Below the pieces are notes generated by a model that worked only from the letters and a program-made list of their open reading frames with translations, was not told the origin of the DNA and ran no database searches. 64,000 nucleotides of DNA. Source: Streptococcus anginosus (lineage in GTDB: Bacteria; Bacillota; Bacilli; Lactobacillales; Streptococcaceae). Below, piece by piece: positions 7,082 through 13,675 of the stretch. The DNA is taken from positions 344,501-408,500 of the forward strand of contig NZ_CP012719.1 in assembly GCF_001697145.1 (NCBI RefSeq), given 5' to 3'. Position numbers and translations under genes: made by a program. Numbering within the stretch: position 1 is the stretch's first letter; each line of letters opens with the position of its first letter.

Positions 7082-9745
7082 TTATTTTTCTCTTTTCCGC
7101 TTTGTACCTGCTACTCCTAAACCAGTTAAGGCAAGCATTCCACCAAGTACAGCCATAGACAGGGAGCTGTGTTCTCCTGTTTGAGGAAGAGTTTCTTTTG
7201 TATCTTTTGCATAAACAACAGGAACAGGTTCTTGTTTTACTGAAGGTGCAGAAATTTTTGTTTCAGTTGCTTTTGGCTGAGGTACTTGATTCTTTTCTGC
7301 TTTTGGTTGTTCAGAAGGTTTATTTTCTTCTGGTTTCTTAGATTCATCTTTTGCTTTGTCAGAAGGTTTGCTTGGGTTGGATGGCTTGTCATCTTTTGGT
7401 TTGTCAGAAGGTTTGTTTTCTTCTGGTTTCTTAGATTCGTCTTTTGGTTTGTCAGAAGGTTTGTTTGGGTTAGATGGCTTATTGTCATCTTTTGGTTTTT
7501 CTGGTTCCGGTTTGTATTCTGGCTTGTCGTTGATTGGAGCATCGTTTGGAATAGCGGCTTCGTTGTAATCAATCAGTACACCGTCTTTGTAAACAGGAAC
7601 AGCTTTGTGTCCGCGTTCTTCAATAGCGATTTTCTTTGCTTCTAGTAAGTCTGCTTGGCTTGGCTTGTATTCTGGCTTGTCATTGATTGGAGCATCGTTT
7701 GGAACTTTTGCTTCTGTATAATCAATTACTACACCGTCTTTTAAGACTGGAACAGGGAGATTGCCGCGAGCAACAATATCATTGTATTTATCTTGTAAGT
7801 CTTGTTTTGCTTTGGCGTTGACAAGAGACAAGTAATCTTTCTCTGCTTTAACAGCCTTTTCACGAGCAGCAGCCAAATCAGCTTCCTTTTCTTTTAAGGT
7901 TGCTTTTGCAGCAGCTAGTTTTTGTTTTGCTTGTTTTTGAGCGACTTTTGCCAAGTCCAATTTGTCTTGAGCTAGTTTCAAGCGGTTAGCTGCGTCACCA
8001 GCTTTTGCTTTTGCAGCAGTAAGGTTTGCACTGGTAATTGCTAGGCGATTGTTCGCTTTAGCCAATTCTTGGTCAGCTTGGTCTTTAGCAACTTGGGCTG
8101 TTGCAACAGATTCAGCAAGGGTTTGCAATTCTTTAGCAGAAGAAGCTTTGTAAGCGTCTAGCGCTTCTTGGGCGGTATTATCTACGATTTCTTCGTCATA
8201 AGAGTAAGTGATGTTTGCTTTTGGTAGCATCTTAGCCTTTTCTTGACGATAACCCTTAGAAGCATCAGAGAAATTATTTGGCAAGTGCAATTCGTTGAAG
8301 CCGTCAATGTTGGTGAAAGTTTTTGGAAATACATAGTTCTTTTGGTTAGCATGAGAATCTGTAAAACGACCAATCATGTAAACATGATAAATGGTATGTC
8401 CATTTGGTAGCTTTTCAGCTTTTAAACTAATACCAATACCTGCAAGGTCATTAGCACCAAGTAATGTTTTTGCGTGACCCATTGGTTTGTTAGTGGCACC
8501 TGCGTCTGCTAAGAAGGTTTGAACAATATGATAAGCCATTTCTTCATCACTAGATATGTTCATATGATTTGAAAATTCACCAAATTTCAAATCACCTGTA
8601 GTACCTGTGGTAATGTCAAAGTTGTAAGCAATTTCGTTTCCTTGCCACAAAGCGCCGAGTTTTTGTAACTCTTCTTGGCGTTCTTTATTGAGCTTTTTGT
8701 ACTTAACTTTCTTGCCACGGAATTCTGTTTCTACTTCATCATAAAGAGCGTCAGTAGGGTCAGCTGTTGGGTCATTTTGATGTGCTTTGTACCAATCAAT
8801 GAGCCATTGTGGTGCTTTTACTCCTCCGTTAAAGTAATCCATTGGTTTGAGATTAGATTGATGAGTTAGTAAATCACGATCTGCATTTTCTTTTGCACGA
8901 AGATTAGCAGCAGCATTTAAGTTTTCATTTTGTTGAGCTTCAATATTGTTTCCATTGAGATTACGAGCTTTGTTGATGTATTCTGTTATCAAACGTTGAA
9001 TGTTTTGAATGTTTGGTGTGTAAGATTTAACAGCACCAGATTCTTTTAATTCTTTTGTTTGCTGTTTATTCAATTTTACATTGATGTCTGTTGAACCTTC
9101 GGCTGGTTGGATATCACGAATACCTTCCGCTTCTGATTTCGGAGTGTCAGCTTTACGGTAACTGTTAACATTTGCATCTTCAAATTTTGAATCTTTAGTT
9201 GGATCGACAGTTTTTGTAATGGTTTTTGGATGAGCTTTGGCATCAGTAGCAGTTTGTTCCAATTCAGCCGTTTTCTTTTCTACTTCGGCTTTCTTAGCAG
9301 CTTCGGTAGCTTTTGCAGCTTCTAATTCAGCCGCTTTCTTTGCTTGTGCTTGTTCAGCAGCTTCTTGTTGAGCTTTGGCTTCTTGTTCAGCAACGAGTGC
9401 TTTTTGCACATCTTCTGCGTCGCTTTCTTTTGCGACTTCGTTGACATGTGCTTCTTCTTTGGCAACAGTGTTATTAGCCGTTGCTTTTTCCGTTTCAGCT
9501 TTGGCAACATTTTGTTTTGCTTCTGCAACAGGAGCTTCTGCTTCAACAGCAGCTTTAGCGGTTGTTTCTTTTTCAACTTTAGCAGCTTCTATTTGTTGGT
9601 TCGTAATGGCTTTTGCTTCTTTAGCAACTTCTGTTGTCGGAGTTGTAGAAGCGGTTGCTTCATCAGCGTGGACGACACCGATACCAGATGCAGCAGCTAG
9701 TGTAATTGCAGTAGCGCTTGTGAGTTGTTTAGTGAGTGCTTTCAA
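7082..9745 (-). CDS. LPXTG cell-wall surface protein with SEC10/PgrA (CAP-like) surface-exclusion region
   Basis: An 887-residue sortase substrate. Signal peptide at 1-28 (cleavage near VVHADEA), Ala/Glu/Lys-rich coiled coil at about 40-170, a globular region at about 245-465, a second coiled coil at about 545-690, and two copies of a VPV-KDGV-IDY-PNDAPINDKPEYKP repeat. A Pro/Lys wall-spanning region, LPQTG at 853-857, a hydrophobic helix and a KRKREK tail complete it. The globular part has CAP-superfamily features (LITEYINKARNLNG, His295 in LLTHQSN, His424 in GHAKTLL, then DLAGIGIS and TIYHVYMIGRF). In this coiled-coil setting that matches the SEC10/PgrA surface-exclusion family of enterococcal plasmids. 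It may block entry of a second element or act in adhesion. It is first in its transcription unit, divergent from an XRE repressor. Confidence 0.85.
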   Translation of the reverse strand: MKALTKQLTSATAITLAAASGIGVVHADEATASTTPTTEVAKEAKAITNQQIEAAKVEKETTAKAAVEAEAPVAEAKQNVAKAETEKATANNTVAKEEAHVNEVAKESDAEDVQKALVAEQEAKAQQEAAEQAQAKKAAELEAAKATEAAKKAEVEKKTAELEQTATDAKAHPKTITKTVDPTKDSKFEDANVNSYRKADTPKSEAEGIRDIQPAEGSTDINVKLNKQQTKELKESGAVKSYTPNIQNIQRLITEYINKARNLNGNNIEAQQNENLNAAANLRAKENADRDLLTHQSNLKPMDYFNGGVKAPQWLIDWYKAHQNDPTADPTDALYDEVETEFRGKKVKYKKLNKERQEELQKLGALWQGNEIAYNFDITTGTTGDLKFGEFSNHMNISSDEEMAYHIVQTFLADAGATNKPMGHAKTLLGANDLAGIGISLKAEKLPNGHTIYHVYMIGRFTDSHANQKNYVFPKTFTNIDGFNELHLPNNFSDASKGYRQEKAKMLPKANITYSYDEEIVDNTAQEALDAYKASSAKELQTLAESVATAQVAKDQADQELAKANNRLAITSANLTAAKAKAGDAANRLKLAQDKLDLAKVAQKQAKQKLAAAKATLKEKEADLAAAREKAVKAEKDYLSLVNAKAKQDLQDKYNDIVARGNLPVPVLKDGVVIDYTEAKVPNDAPINDKPEYKPSQADLLEAKKIAIEERGHKAVPVYKDGVLIDYNEAAIPNDAPINDKPEYKPEPEKPKDDNKPSNPNKPSDKPKDESKKPEENKPSDKPKDDKPSNPSKPSDKAKDESKKPEENKPSEQPKAEKNQVPQPKATETKISAPSVKQEPVPVVYAKDTKETLPQTGEHSSLSMAVLGGMLALTGLGVAGTKRKREK
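7310..7500. repeat. Tandem low-complexity repeats in the wall-spanning region of the LPXTG gene
   Basis: Within the 7082-9745 gene, units encoding KPSDKPKD and ESKKPEENKPS are repeated several times with nearly identical DNA. A longer repeat of about 33 codons (KDGV-IDY to NDKPEYKP) occurs twice just upstream. Copy number here probably varies between strains by slippage. Confidence 0.75.
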
Positions 9746-9787
9746 TTTATACCCTCCTTTAAAGGTTGCTTTTTTCTTAACGTAAGA

Positions 9788-9820
9788 ATTGTAGCATATT
9801 TTGACAACTTTGTAAAGTTG
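9788..9820 (-). promoter_or_regulatory. Promoter of the LPXTG gene with an overlapping palindromic operator
   Basis: On the minus strand, TTTACA (9811-9816) and TACAAT (9788-9793) are separated by 17 bases. A dyad of seven-base arms, CAACTTT and AAAGTTG with two central bases, spans 9805-9820 and covers the -35 box. A CCTTTAAAGG palindrome lies closer to the start codon. The adjacent divergent XRE gene is the obvious candidate regulator. Confidence 0.6.
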
Positions 9821-9894
9821 ATTATAAATATTTAAACCTTTAAAGAAGTTACAAAATCTCTATTTTATCTGTATGATGATATAGAGGAAAAAAG

Positions 9895-10227
9895 ATGACA
9901 GAATTTGACTTACAAATGTTTATTGCTAAGCGGATCCGCCATTTGCGGCTGAAAAAAGGGATGACTCAAGAGGAACTAGAAGAAAAAGCAGACCTTGGAA
10001 CAAACTATGCTTATAAACTAGAGCATCTCAATACTAATATCAAGGTTAACACACTTCAAAAGGTTATCAAGGCACTTGATACTGATCTTGCGACCTTTTT
10101 TGACTTTAACGTGAGTGATGAAAATCCTGATATTATTGAGTTAATCACAAACCTTAAAAGGTTAACTAAAGAACAGCAAGAAGCAGTTATTCAGGCTATG
10201 AGCCTCTTGATGAAACAGATGAAATAG
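9895..10227 (+). CDS. XRE/Cro-CI family transcriptional regulator
   Basis: A 110-residue repressor-type protein. The HTH_3 domain spans about residues 8-66: IAKRIRHLRLKKGMTQEELE followed by EKADLGTNYAYKLEHLNTNI is the two-helix motif, and TLQKVIKALDTDLATFF closes the domain. The tail ends in a helix (TKEQQEAVIQAMSLLMKQMK) likely to dimerise. It is transcribed away from the LPXTG operon with 149 bases between the starts, and a dyad overlaps the opposing promoter. A plausible own promoter is TTACAA (9849-9854) with TATGAT (9872-9877). Such single regulators next to surface genes usually repress the divergent operon; that is inference here. Confidence 0.85.
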   Translation: MTEFDLQMFIAKRIRHLRLKKGMTQEELEEKADLGTNYAYKLEHLNTNIKVNTLQKVIKALDTDLATFFDFNVSDENPDIIELITNLKRLTKEQQEAVIQAMSLLMKQMK

Positions 10228-10249
10228 AGTTCATTGCTTTATATACAAT

Positions 10250-10288
10250 AAAGAATGGGGAATTCTTGTGCCGAATTCCCCATTCTTT
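10250..10288 (+). terminator. Perfect 16-bp hairpin after the XRE gene
   Basis: Arms 10250-10265 (AAAGAATGGGGAATTC) and 10273-10288 are exact reverse complements around a seven-base loop. It starts 23 bases after the XRE stop. There is no long T run beyond the stem on either strand, only the TTCTTT inside the arm, so termination strength is uncertain. Confidence 0.6.
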
Positions 10289-10405
10289 CATGAAAAGCCA
10301 CCTATATTATAGAAGATACAAGCGGCTTGTACATATTTAACTAAGTTTTCGTTTTTTTTTTTTGCTCCCTTCTAACACCTTGTGCAAACTTCACAAGCAA
10401 ATTAT

Positions 10406-10780
10406 TTGACAAGTGAATTTGAATTAGGTATATATAATATAGATTAAGAATTTAATTCTTAATACTTAATCTATTTTTTCAAAAATAAAATCTTTGAGTC
10501 TGAGCGAAGCTCATATGCTTCAGGCTGTACAGCCTGAAGCCGCGAAATTTAGAGCTAGAACCACTAAATTTAAAAAAGTATACATTTAGTATTAAGAATT
10601 AAATGTTCGCTTAGCAAAGCTAAGCGAAAGGGGTTAGTCTGTACAGACTAACCCCTAAATAGAAGAAAAGAATTTTCTTCCGCTTTGGCTTAAGGGGAAT
10701 TTTATTCATTTAACAGCTAGATTAATTTGAGAATAATTTAAAAGACTTCGCTTTAAAAATTTAATCGAAGTCTTTTAATT
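10406..10780 (+). ncRNA. Promoter followed by a chain of perfect hairpins: candidate structured RNA or single-strand origin
   Basis: No coding frame of note exists here. A promoter-like TTGACA (10406-10411) has TATATA 17 bases and TATAAT 21 bases downstream. Then follow: an outer pair 10450-10469 with 10585-10604 (18 of 20 bases complementary); inside it GAGC-GAA-GCTC (10502-10512), a perfect 24-base palindrome (10517-10540, half GCTTCAGGCTGT) and AAATTTAG/CTAAATTT (10545-10571). After it come CGCTTAGC-AAA-GCTAAGCG (10608-10626), a perfect 26-base palindrome (10630-10655, half GGGGTTAGTCTGT) and a terminator-like TTAAAAGACTTCG stem (about 10738-10778). Both palindromes share the centre CTGTACAG. 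The order promoter, folded body, terminator suggests a non-coding RNA. A plasmid-type single-strand origin is the main alternative. No known family is recognised. Confidence 0.45.
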
Positions 10781-10961
10781 ATATAAAAACTAATTTTTTA
10801 ATCATCAAAAAGTTGCCCTATTCAGAAATAGTTTTTACATTATGACTAAAGATGCTTTAAAATTGTATTCATCCAGTTGGATTTTGCAGGCAACAACCGT
10901 AGCATGTCAACTTGCTTGTTTTAATAAATAATGCTAGTATATGAGAAAAGAGGAAAACTCT

Positions 10962-11219
10962 ATGCAAATTAATCTTGAAAACTTGATTACGATTACAGAA
11001 GCCAACTGAAATTTTTCTAAAGTAGCTTGTATACTTGATAGGAAGGGTACAGTGGTCATCTTGAAGAATAATAAACCTAAATATGTATTAGTAGATTATA
11101 ATAACTTGATAAAGGTTGAGCAAGAAGAAACAGCAGTAGCAGAACGGTCAACAATTGATGAAGTTGCTAATTCTATTTTGTCACGTCATCTAGACGCTTT
11201 TAAGGAATTGGCTAAATGA
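10962..11219 (+). pseudogene. Phd/YefM-type antitoxin gene broken by a nonsense codon
   Basis: The frame from ATG 10962 reads MQINLENLITITEAN, stop (TGA 11007-11009), then NFSKVACILDRKGTVVILKN and on to a normal TGA at 11217-11219, 86 codons in all. ITEAN-NFSKV and KPKYVLVDYNNLIKV are hallmark Phd/YefM segments; the broken codon is usually Arg or Gln, and CGA to TGA would explain it. The end overlaps the start of a Doc-type toxin remnant by ATGA, the typical phd-doc coupling. Full-length antitoxin cannot be made without readthrough. Confidence 0.75.
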
Positions 11220-11349
11220 AACGATTAACAGTAAACCAAATTGTCGCCTTGCATAGTCAGTTGATAACTACTACAGGAGGCTTAGGCTAGGTGTAGCTTC
11301 TCTTGAATTATCGTATGCTGATATTTTAAAGTTTGTCCAAAACTGTTAA
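11216..11349 (+). pseudogene. Doc-type (Fic-fold) toxin remnant with a large internal deletion
   Basis: ATG 11216 overlaps the antitoxin stop. The first frame gives MKRLTVNQIVALHSQLITTT plus GGLG and stops at 11290. This is the N terminus of death-on-curing toxins (normally about 120-130 residues). In another frame the next bases give RLGVASLELSYADILKFVQN and stop at 11349, which matches the Doc C terminus. The whole centre, including the Fic-type HxFx(D/N) catalytic motif, is missing. An internal deletion with frame change has therefore inactivated the toxin, consistent with the broken antitoxin beside it. Confidence 0.72.
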
Positions 11350-11357
11350 ATAAAAAA

Positions 11358-11377
11358 TTGGTCAACTTTTGGTCAAC
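11358..11377. repeat. Two TTGGTCAAC direct repeats, candidate integrase arm-type sites near the element's right end
   Basis: TTGGTCAAC occurs at 11358-11366 and 11369-11377, 11 bases apart (one helical turn). Similar paired repeats lie near the attachment sites of many phage and ICE tyrosine integrases in lactic acid bacteria. The left end of the element is outside the window, so the core att sequence cannot be found by matching. Confidence 0.35.
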
Positions 11378-11598
11378 CAATTAAAATTTTATGCTATGTA
11401 GCATGTGACAAAACCTTGATTTAAAGCCTTTTTTAAACTTTATTTTTATTTAATTTAACGTCAGATTGACTATAATCGGCATCATTGAAGGTCTTCATTG
11501 ATTGAAGGCTTTTTGTTTATTGTTAAGCATTGTTGTGTAAAAAAAGCTAATCGCATCTGACCAGCTTATGAAAAACAAGTAGGATATCCAAATTTTAC

Positions 11599-11641
11599 AA
11601 CCACTTGCGTCTCGAAAGGAACCACTTACTGAAAATCACTT
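11599..11641 (+). promoter_or_regulatory. LytTR-type direct-repeat operator
   Basis: AACCACTT at 11599-11606 and 11620-11627 repeats with a 21-base period, and a related AATCACTT follows at 11634-11641. Two direct repeats spaced two helical turns apart just upstream of a promoter are the known binding layout of LytTR regulators, and the gene downstream encodes one. This suggests autoregulation. Confidence 0.5.
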
Positions 11642-11667
11642 GAATTTCACGAACCAATTGTTATAAT
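11640..11667 (+). promoter_or_regulatory. Promoter of the LytTR operon
   Basis: TTGAAT (11640-11645) and TATAAT (11662-11667) with a 16-base spacer, 29 bases before the LytTR start codon and adjoining the direct-repeat operator. Confidence 0.65.
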
Positions 11668-11695
11668 AAAATAAAGAAAAACGAGGGGAGCGTTT

Positions 11696-12142
11696 ATGAA
11701 AATTCGAGTTGAGCTAGATTCTAATCTGGAAGAAGCAGAAATTGTCATTAAGGCACCTCGCTTTGATGAACAGATAGAGCGCATTCAGCGTTCTCTGGAA
11801 GAAGTTGCTAAGCCGTCTATTCTTTTTTACAAAGATACGAGCGAATATTATGTTGATTTAGCAGATATTCTCTTTTTTGAGACAGAGGGAAATAAGATTT
11901 TTGCACATGCTCGAAAAAATGCTTATGAAGTAAAGCTGAAATTGTATGAGCTGGAAGAATGCTTGCCACGCTATTTCTGTCGTATTTCTAAGTCAACGAT
12001 TACGAATATTAAAGCAATTTATTCATTGGAAAAGTCTTTTTCAGGGACCAGCAGCATTCGCTTTTATGATACTCATAAACAAGTGCATGTGTCTCGGCAT
12101 TATTTTCAATTTTTAAAAGAAAAATTAAGTGAAATGAGGTAA
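11696..12142 (+). CDS. LytTR-domain transcriptional regulator
   Basis: A 148-residue DNA-binding protein without a receiver domain. After about 40 residues comes the LytTR domain (about 45-145): VDLADILFFETEGNKIFAHA, KLYELEECLPRYFCRISKST, ITNIKAIYSLEKSF and the closing VHVSRHYFQFLKEKL. Stand-alone LytTR proteins of streptococci are encoded with a membrane partner that inhibits them (the HdrRM and BrsRM systems of S. mutans), and here the next gene, five bases on, encodes a membrane protein. Targets in those systems include competence and bacteriocin genes; for this pair nothing is known from sequence. Ribosome binding site GAGGGGAG is well placed. The gene is the first chromosomal gene after the mobile element. 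Confidence 0.88.
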   Translation: MKIRVELDSNLEEAEIVIKAPRFDEQIERIQRSLEEVAKPSILFYKDTSEYYVDLADILFFETEGNKIFAHARKNAYEVKLKLYELEECLPRYFCRISKSTITNIKAIYSLEKSFSGTSSIRFYDTHKQVHVSRHYFQFLKEKLSEMR

Positions 12143-12147
12143 ATATT

Positions 12148-12810
12148 ATGAGAAAGACATTGTTTGGAGTGGGGCTTTTGGTATTGGCGGGCTGGGTGCT
12201 GCTACAAGGAAATTTTGGTATTCCGCTTATTGATTTCAATTTTTGGCCAATGCTTGTTGTGCTTGGATTTGCTTACTTTGCAATTGAAAATTTTTGGAGA
12301 GGAAATTTATCTGGCGGGATTATTTTAGCCATTATTTCCTTAATCGTTGCAAATAGTAGCTATCACTTTTTGCCAATCTCATCTGGAACGATTTTCTTAG
12401 CAGGGATTCTGGCTTCTATTGGTATTGGCTTAATTTTCAAACCAAAACGAATTTGGGGTGTTTATCGTGGTTCAAATGCTCATCGCATTATAAATGGGGA
12501 TATTAATTTTGGAAGTGGTACGCGCTACATCAATTCGGAAGATTTTACCTATGAAACGCTAGATTGTACCTTTGGTAATGCCACAGTTTATTTTGACAAT
12601 GCCACGATAAAAGGCGATTCCGCTACCTTTGATGTTGATGTATCTTTTGGGAATGCAACGTTATATGTGCCTAGTAATTGGCGTGTGGAGTTGGACGTAG
12701 ACAATGCTTTCGGCACAGTTACCAATCCCCGTAATATCAATGAGAAAGACAAGACCCTCTATGTAAAGGGAGATGTATCTTTCGGTCGTTTGGGAATTAT
12801 CTATATTTAA
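12148..12810 (+). CDS. Membrane protein with LiaF-like C-terminal domain, partner of the LytTR regulator
   Basis: A 220-residue protein. Three to four hydrophobic segments occupy residues 1-110 (starting VGLLVLAGWVLLQGNFGIPL, a DUF5668-like element). A beta-repeat tail follows with three similar strands: DCTFGNATVYFDNATIKGD, DVSFGNATLYVPSNWRVELD and GDVSFGRLGIIYI. This is the LiaF C-terminal (cell-wall-active antibiotic response) fold. Unlike LiaF of the LiaFSR system it is paired with a LytTR gene, five bases upstream, and no kinase. By analogy with HdrM/BrsM and LiaF it probably restrains the regulator and releases it on envelope stress; this is inference. Confidence 0.82.
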   Translation: MRKTLFGVGLLVLAGWVLLQGNFGIPLIDFNFWPMLVVLGFAYFAIENFWRGNLSGGIILAIISLIVANSSYHFLPISSGTIFLAGILASIGIGLIFKPKRIWGVYRGSNAHRIINGDINFGSGTRYINSEDFTYETLDCTFGNATVYFDNATIKGDSATFDVDVSFGNATLYVPSNWRVELDVDNAFGTVTNPRNINEKDKTLYVKGDVSFGRLGIIYI

Positions 12811-12943
12811 GACGGATGGATTGGACTGCCTTGCTAAATTTTGAAATATAAGGAAAATAGTCTTGCAAAATCTTAAAAATTGTGATAAAATTTTACGGTA
12901 TGTGGTATAAAGCCCGTGAAACTAATCAGGAGGACAAGTATAA

Positions 12944-13132
12944 ATGGCAAAAGTATGTTACTTTACAGGTCGTAAAACTGTATCAGGAAACAACCGCTCT
13001 CACGCAATGAACCAAACAAAACGTACTGTGAAACCAAATCTTCAAAAGGTGACAATCTTAGTTGATGGTAAACCTAAGAAAGTTTGGGCTTCAGCACGTG
13101 CCCTTAAATCAGGCAAAGTTGAACGTGTTTAA
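12944..13132 (+). CDS. rpmB: 50S ribosomal protein L28
   Basis: A 62-residue basic protein, the standard L28 length in streptococci. [20 protein letters not shown] and [20 protein letters not shown] are diagnostic, with the ending [15 protein letters not shown]. It belongs to the large ribosomal subunit. It has a strong AGGAGGA ribosome binding site, stands alone, and ends in its own terminator. It precedes the asp23-fakA pair, as in other streptococci. Confidence 0.97.
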   Translation: MAKVCYFTGRKTVSGNNRSHAMNQTKRTVKPNLQKVTILVDGKPKKVWASARALKSGKVERV

Positions 13133-13145
13133 TTTATGAAGAATC

Positions 13146-13166
13146 GGACCTCTGGGGTCCTTTTTC
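13146..13166 (+). terminator. rpmB terminator
   Basis: GGACC-TCTGG-GGTCC stem followed by TTTTTC, beginning 13 bases after the rpmB stop. Confidence 0.85.
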
Positions 13167-13307
13167 TTTTTGTACAAGAAAATAGATTTTTTTACGACAA
13201 GGAACCCCCCAACATTGACTGAATACTTTCTAATTATGTACTCTCTCTTTTACAGTCTGCGTAAAATATGGTAAAATAAACTATAAAATACTTTTGAGGT
13301 AGAAACT

Positions 13308-13673
13308 ATGACTGTAAAAATCAATACAAAAGATGGTCAAATCGAACTGACAGATGATGTCATTGCGACAATTGTTGGTGGGGCAGCAACTGAAATTTTT
13401 GGTGTAGTCGGAATGGCCAGCAAAAATGCCATTAAAGATAATTTCCAAGCTTTGTTGGGCAAAGAAAATTATGCGAAAGGCGTTGTAGTAAAAACAACGG
13501 AAGAAGGTAGCATTGCTGTTGATGTTTATACAGTTTTGAGCTATGGTACCAAGATTAGCGAAGTATCTAAAAATATTCAAGAGCGTGTGAAATTCAGTCT
13601 TGAAAATCAGCTTGGAATTACTGCTGAAACAGTAAATGTCTATATCCAAAATATTAAAGTTGTAGGAGAATAA
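13308..13673 (+). CDS. Asp23/Gls24 family envelope stress response protein (YloU-like)
   Basis: A 121-residue Asp23 (DUF322) protein. GQIELTDDVIATIVGGAATE at the start, IFGVVGMASKN, and the closing QERVKFSLENQLGITAETVN with VNVYIQNIKV are the family landmarks. It is encoded two bases before fakA, an arrangement kept through Firmicutes (yloU-yloV), so a link to lipid metabolism or envelope homeostasis is likely. Its biochemical role is not established. The rpmB gene lies upstream. Confidence 0.92.
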   Translation: MTVKINTKDGQIELTDDVIATIVGGAATEIFGVVGMASKNAIKDNFQALLGKENYAKGVVVKTTEEGSIAVDVYTVLSYGTKISEVSKNIQERVKFSLENQLGITAETVNVYIQNIKVVGE

Positions 13674-13675
13674 TC

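Noticed and set aside
7310..7760. Regularly repeated DNA that could suggest a CRISPR or VNTR array
   Set aside because: The repeats are in frame and encode the Pro/Lys wall-spanning repeats; there are no unique spacers and no cas genes.
9344..9785. Long plus-strand frames opposite the LPXTG gene (also near 7286-7645)
   Set aside because: They mirror the Ala/Lys-rich repeats of the real gene on the minus strand and have no ribosome binding sites or family features.
10842..10931. Short frame MTKDALKLYSSSWILQATTV then ACQLACFNK, slightly like a small bacteriocin or lantibiotic core
   Set aside because: No ribosome binding site, only 29 codons, no processing or export genes nearby, and no recognisable leader. 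Probably chance or debris.
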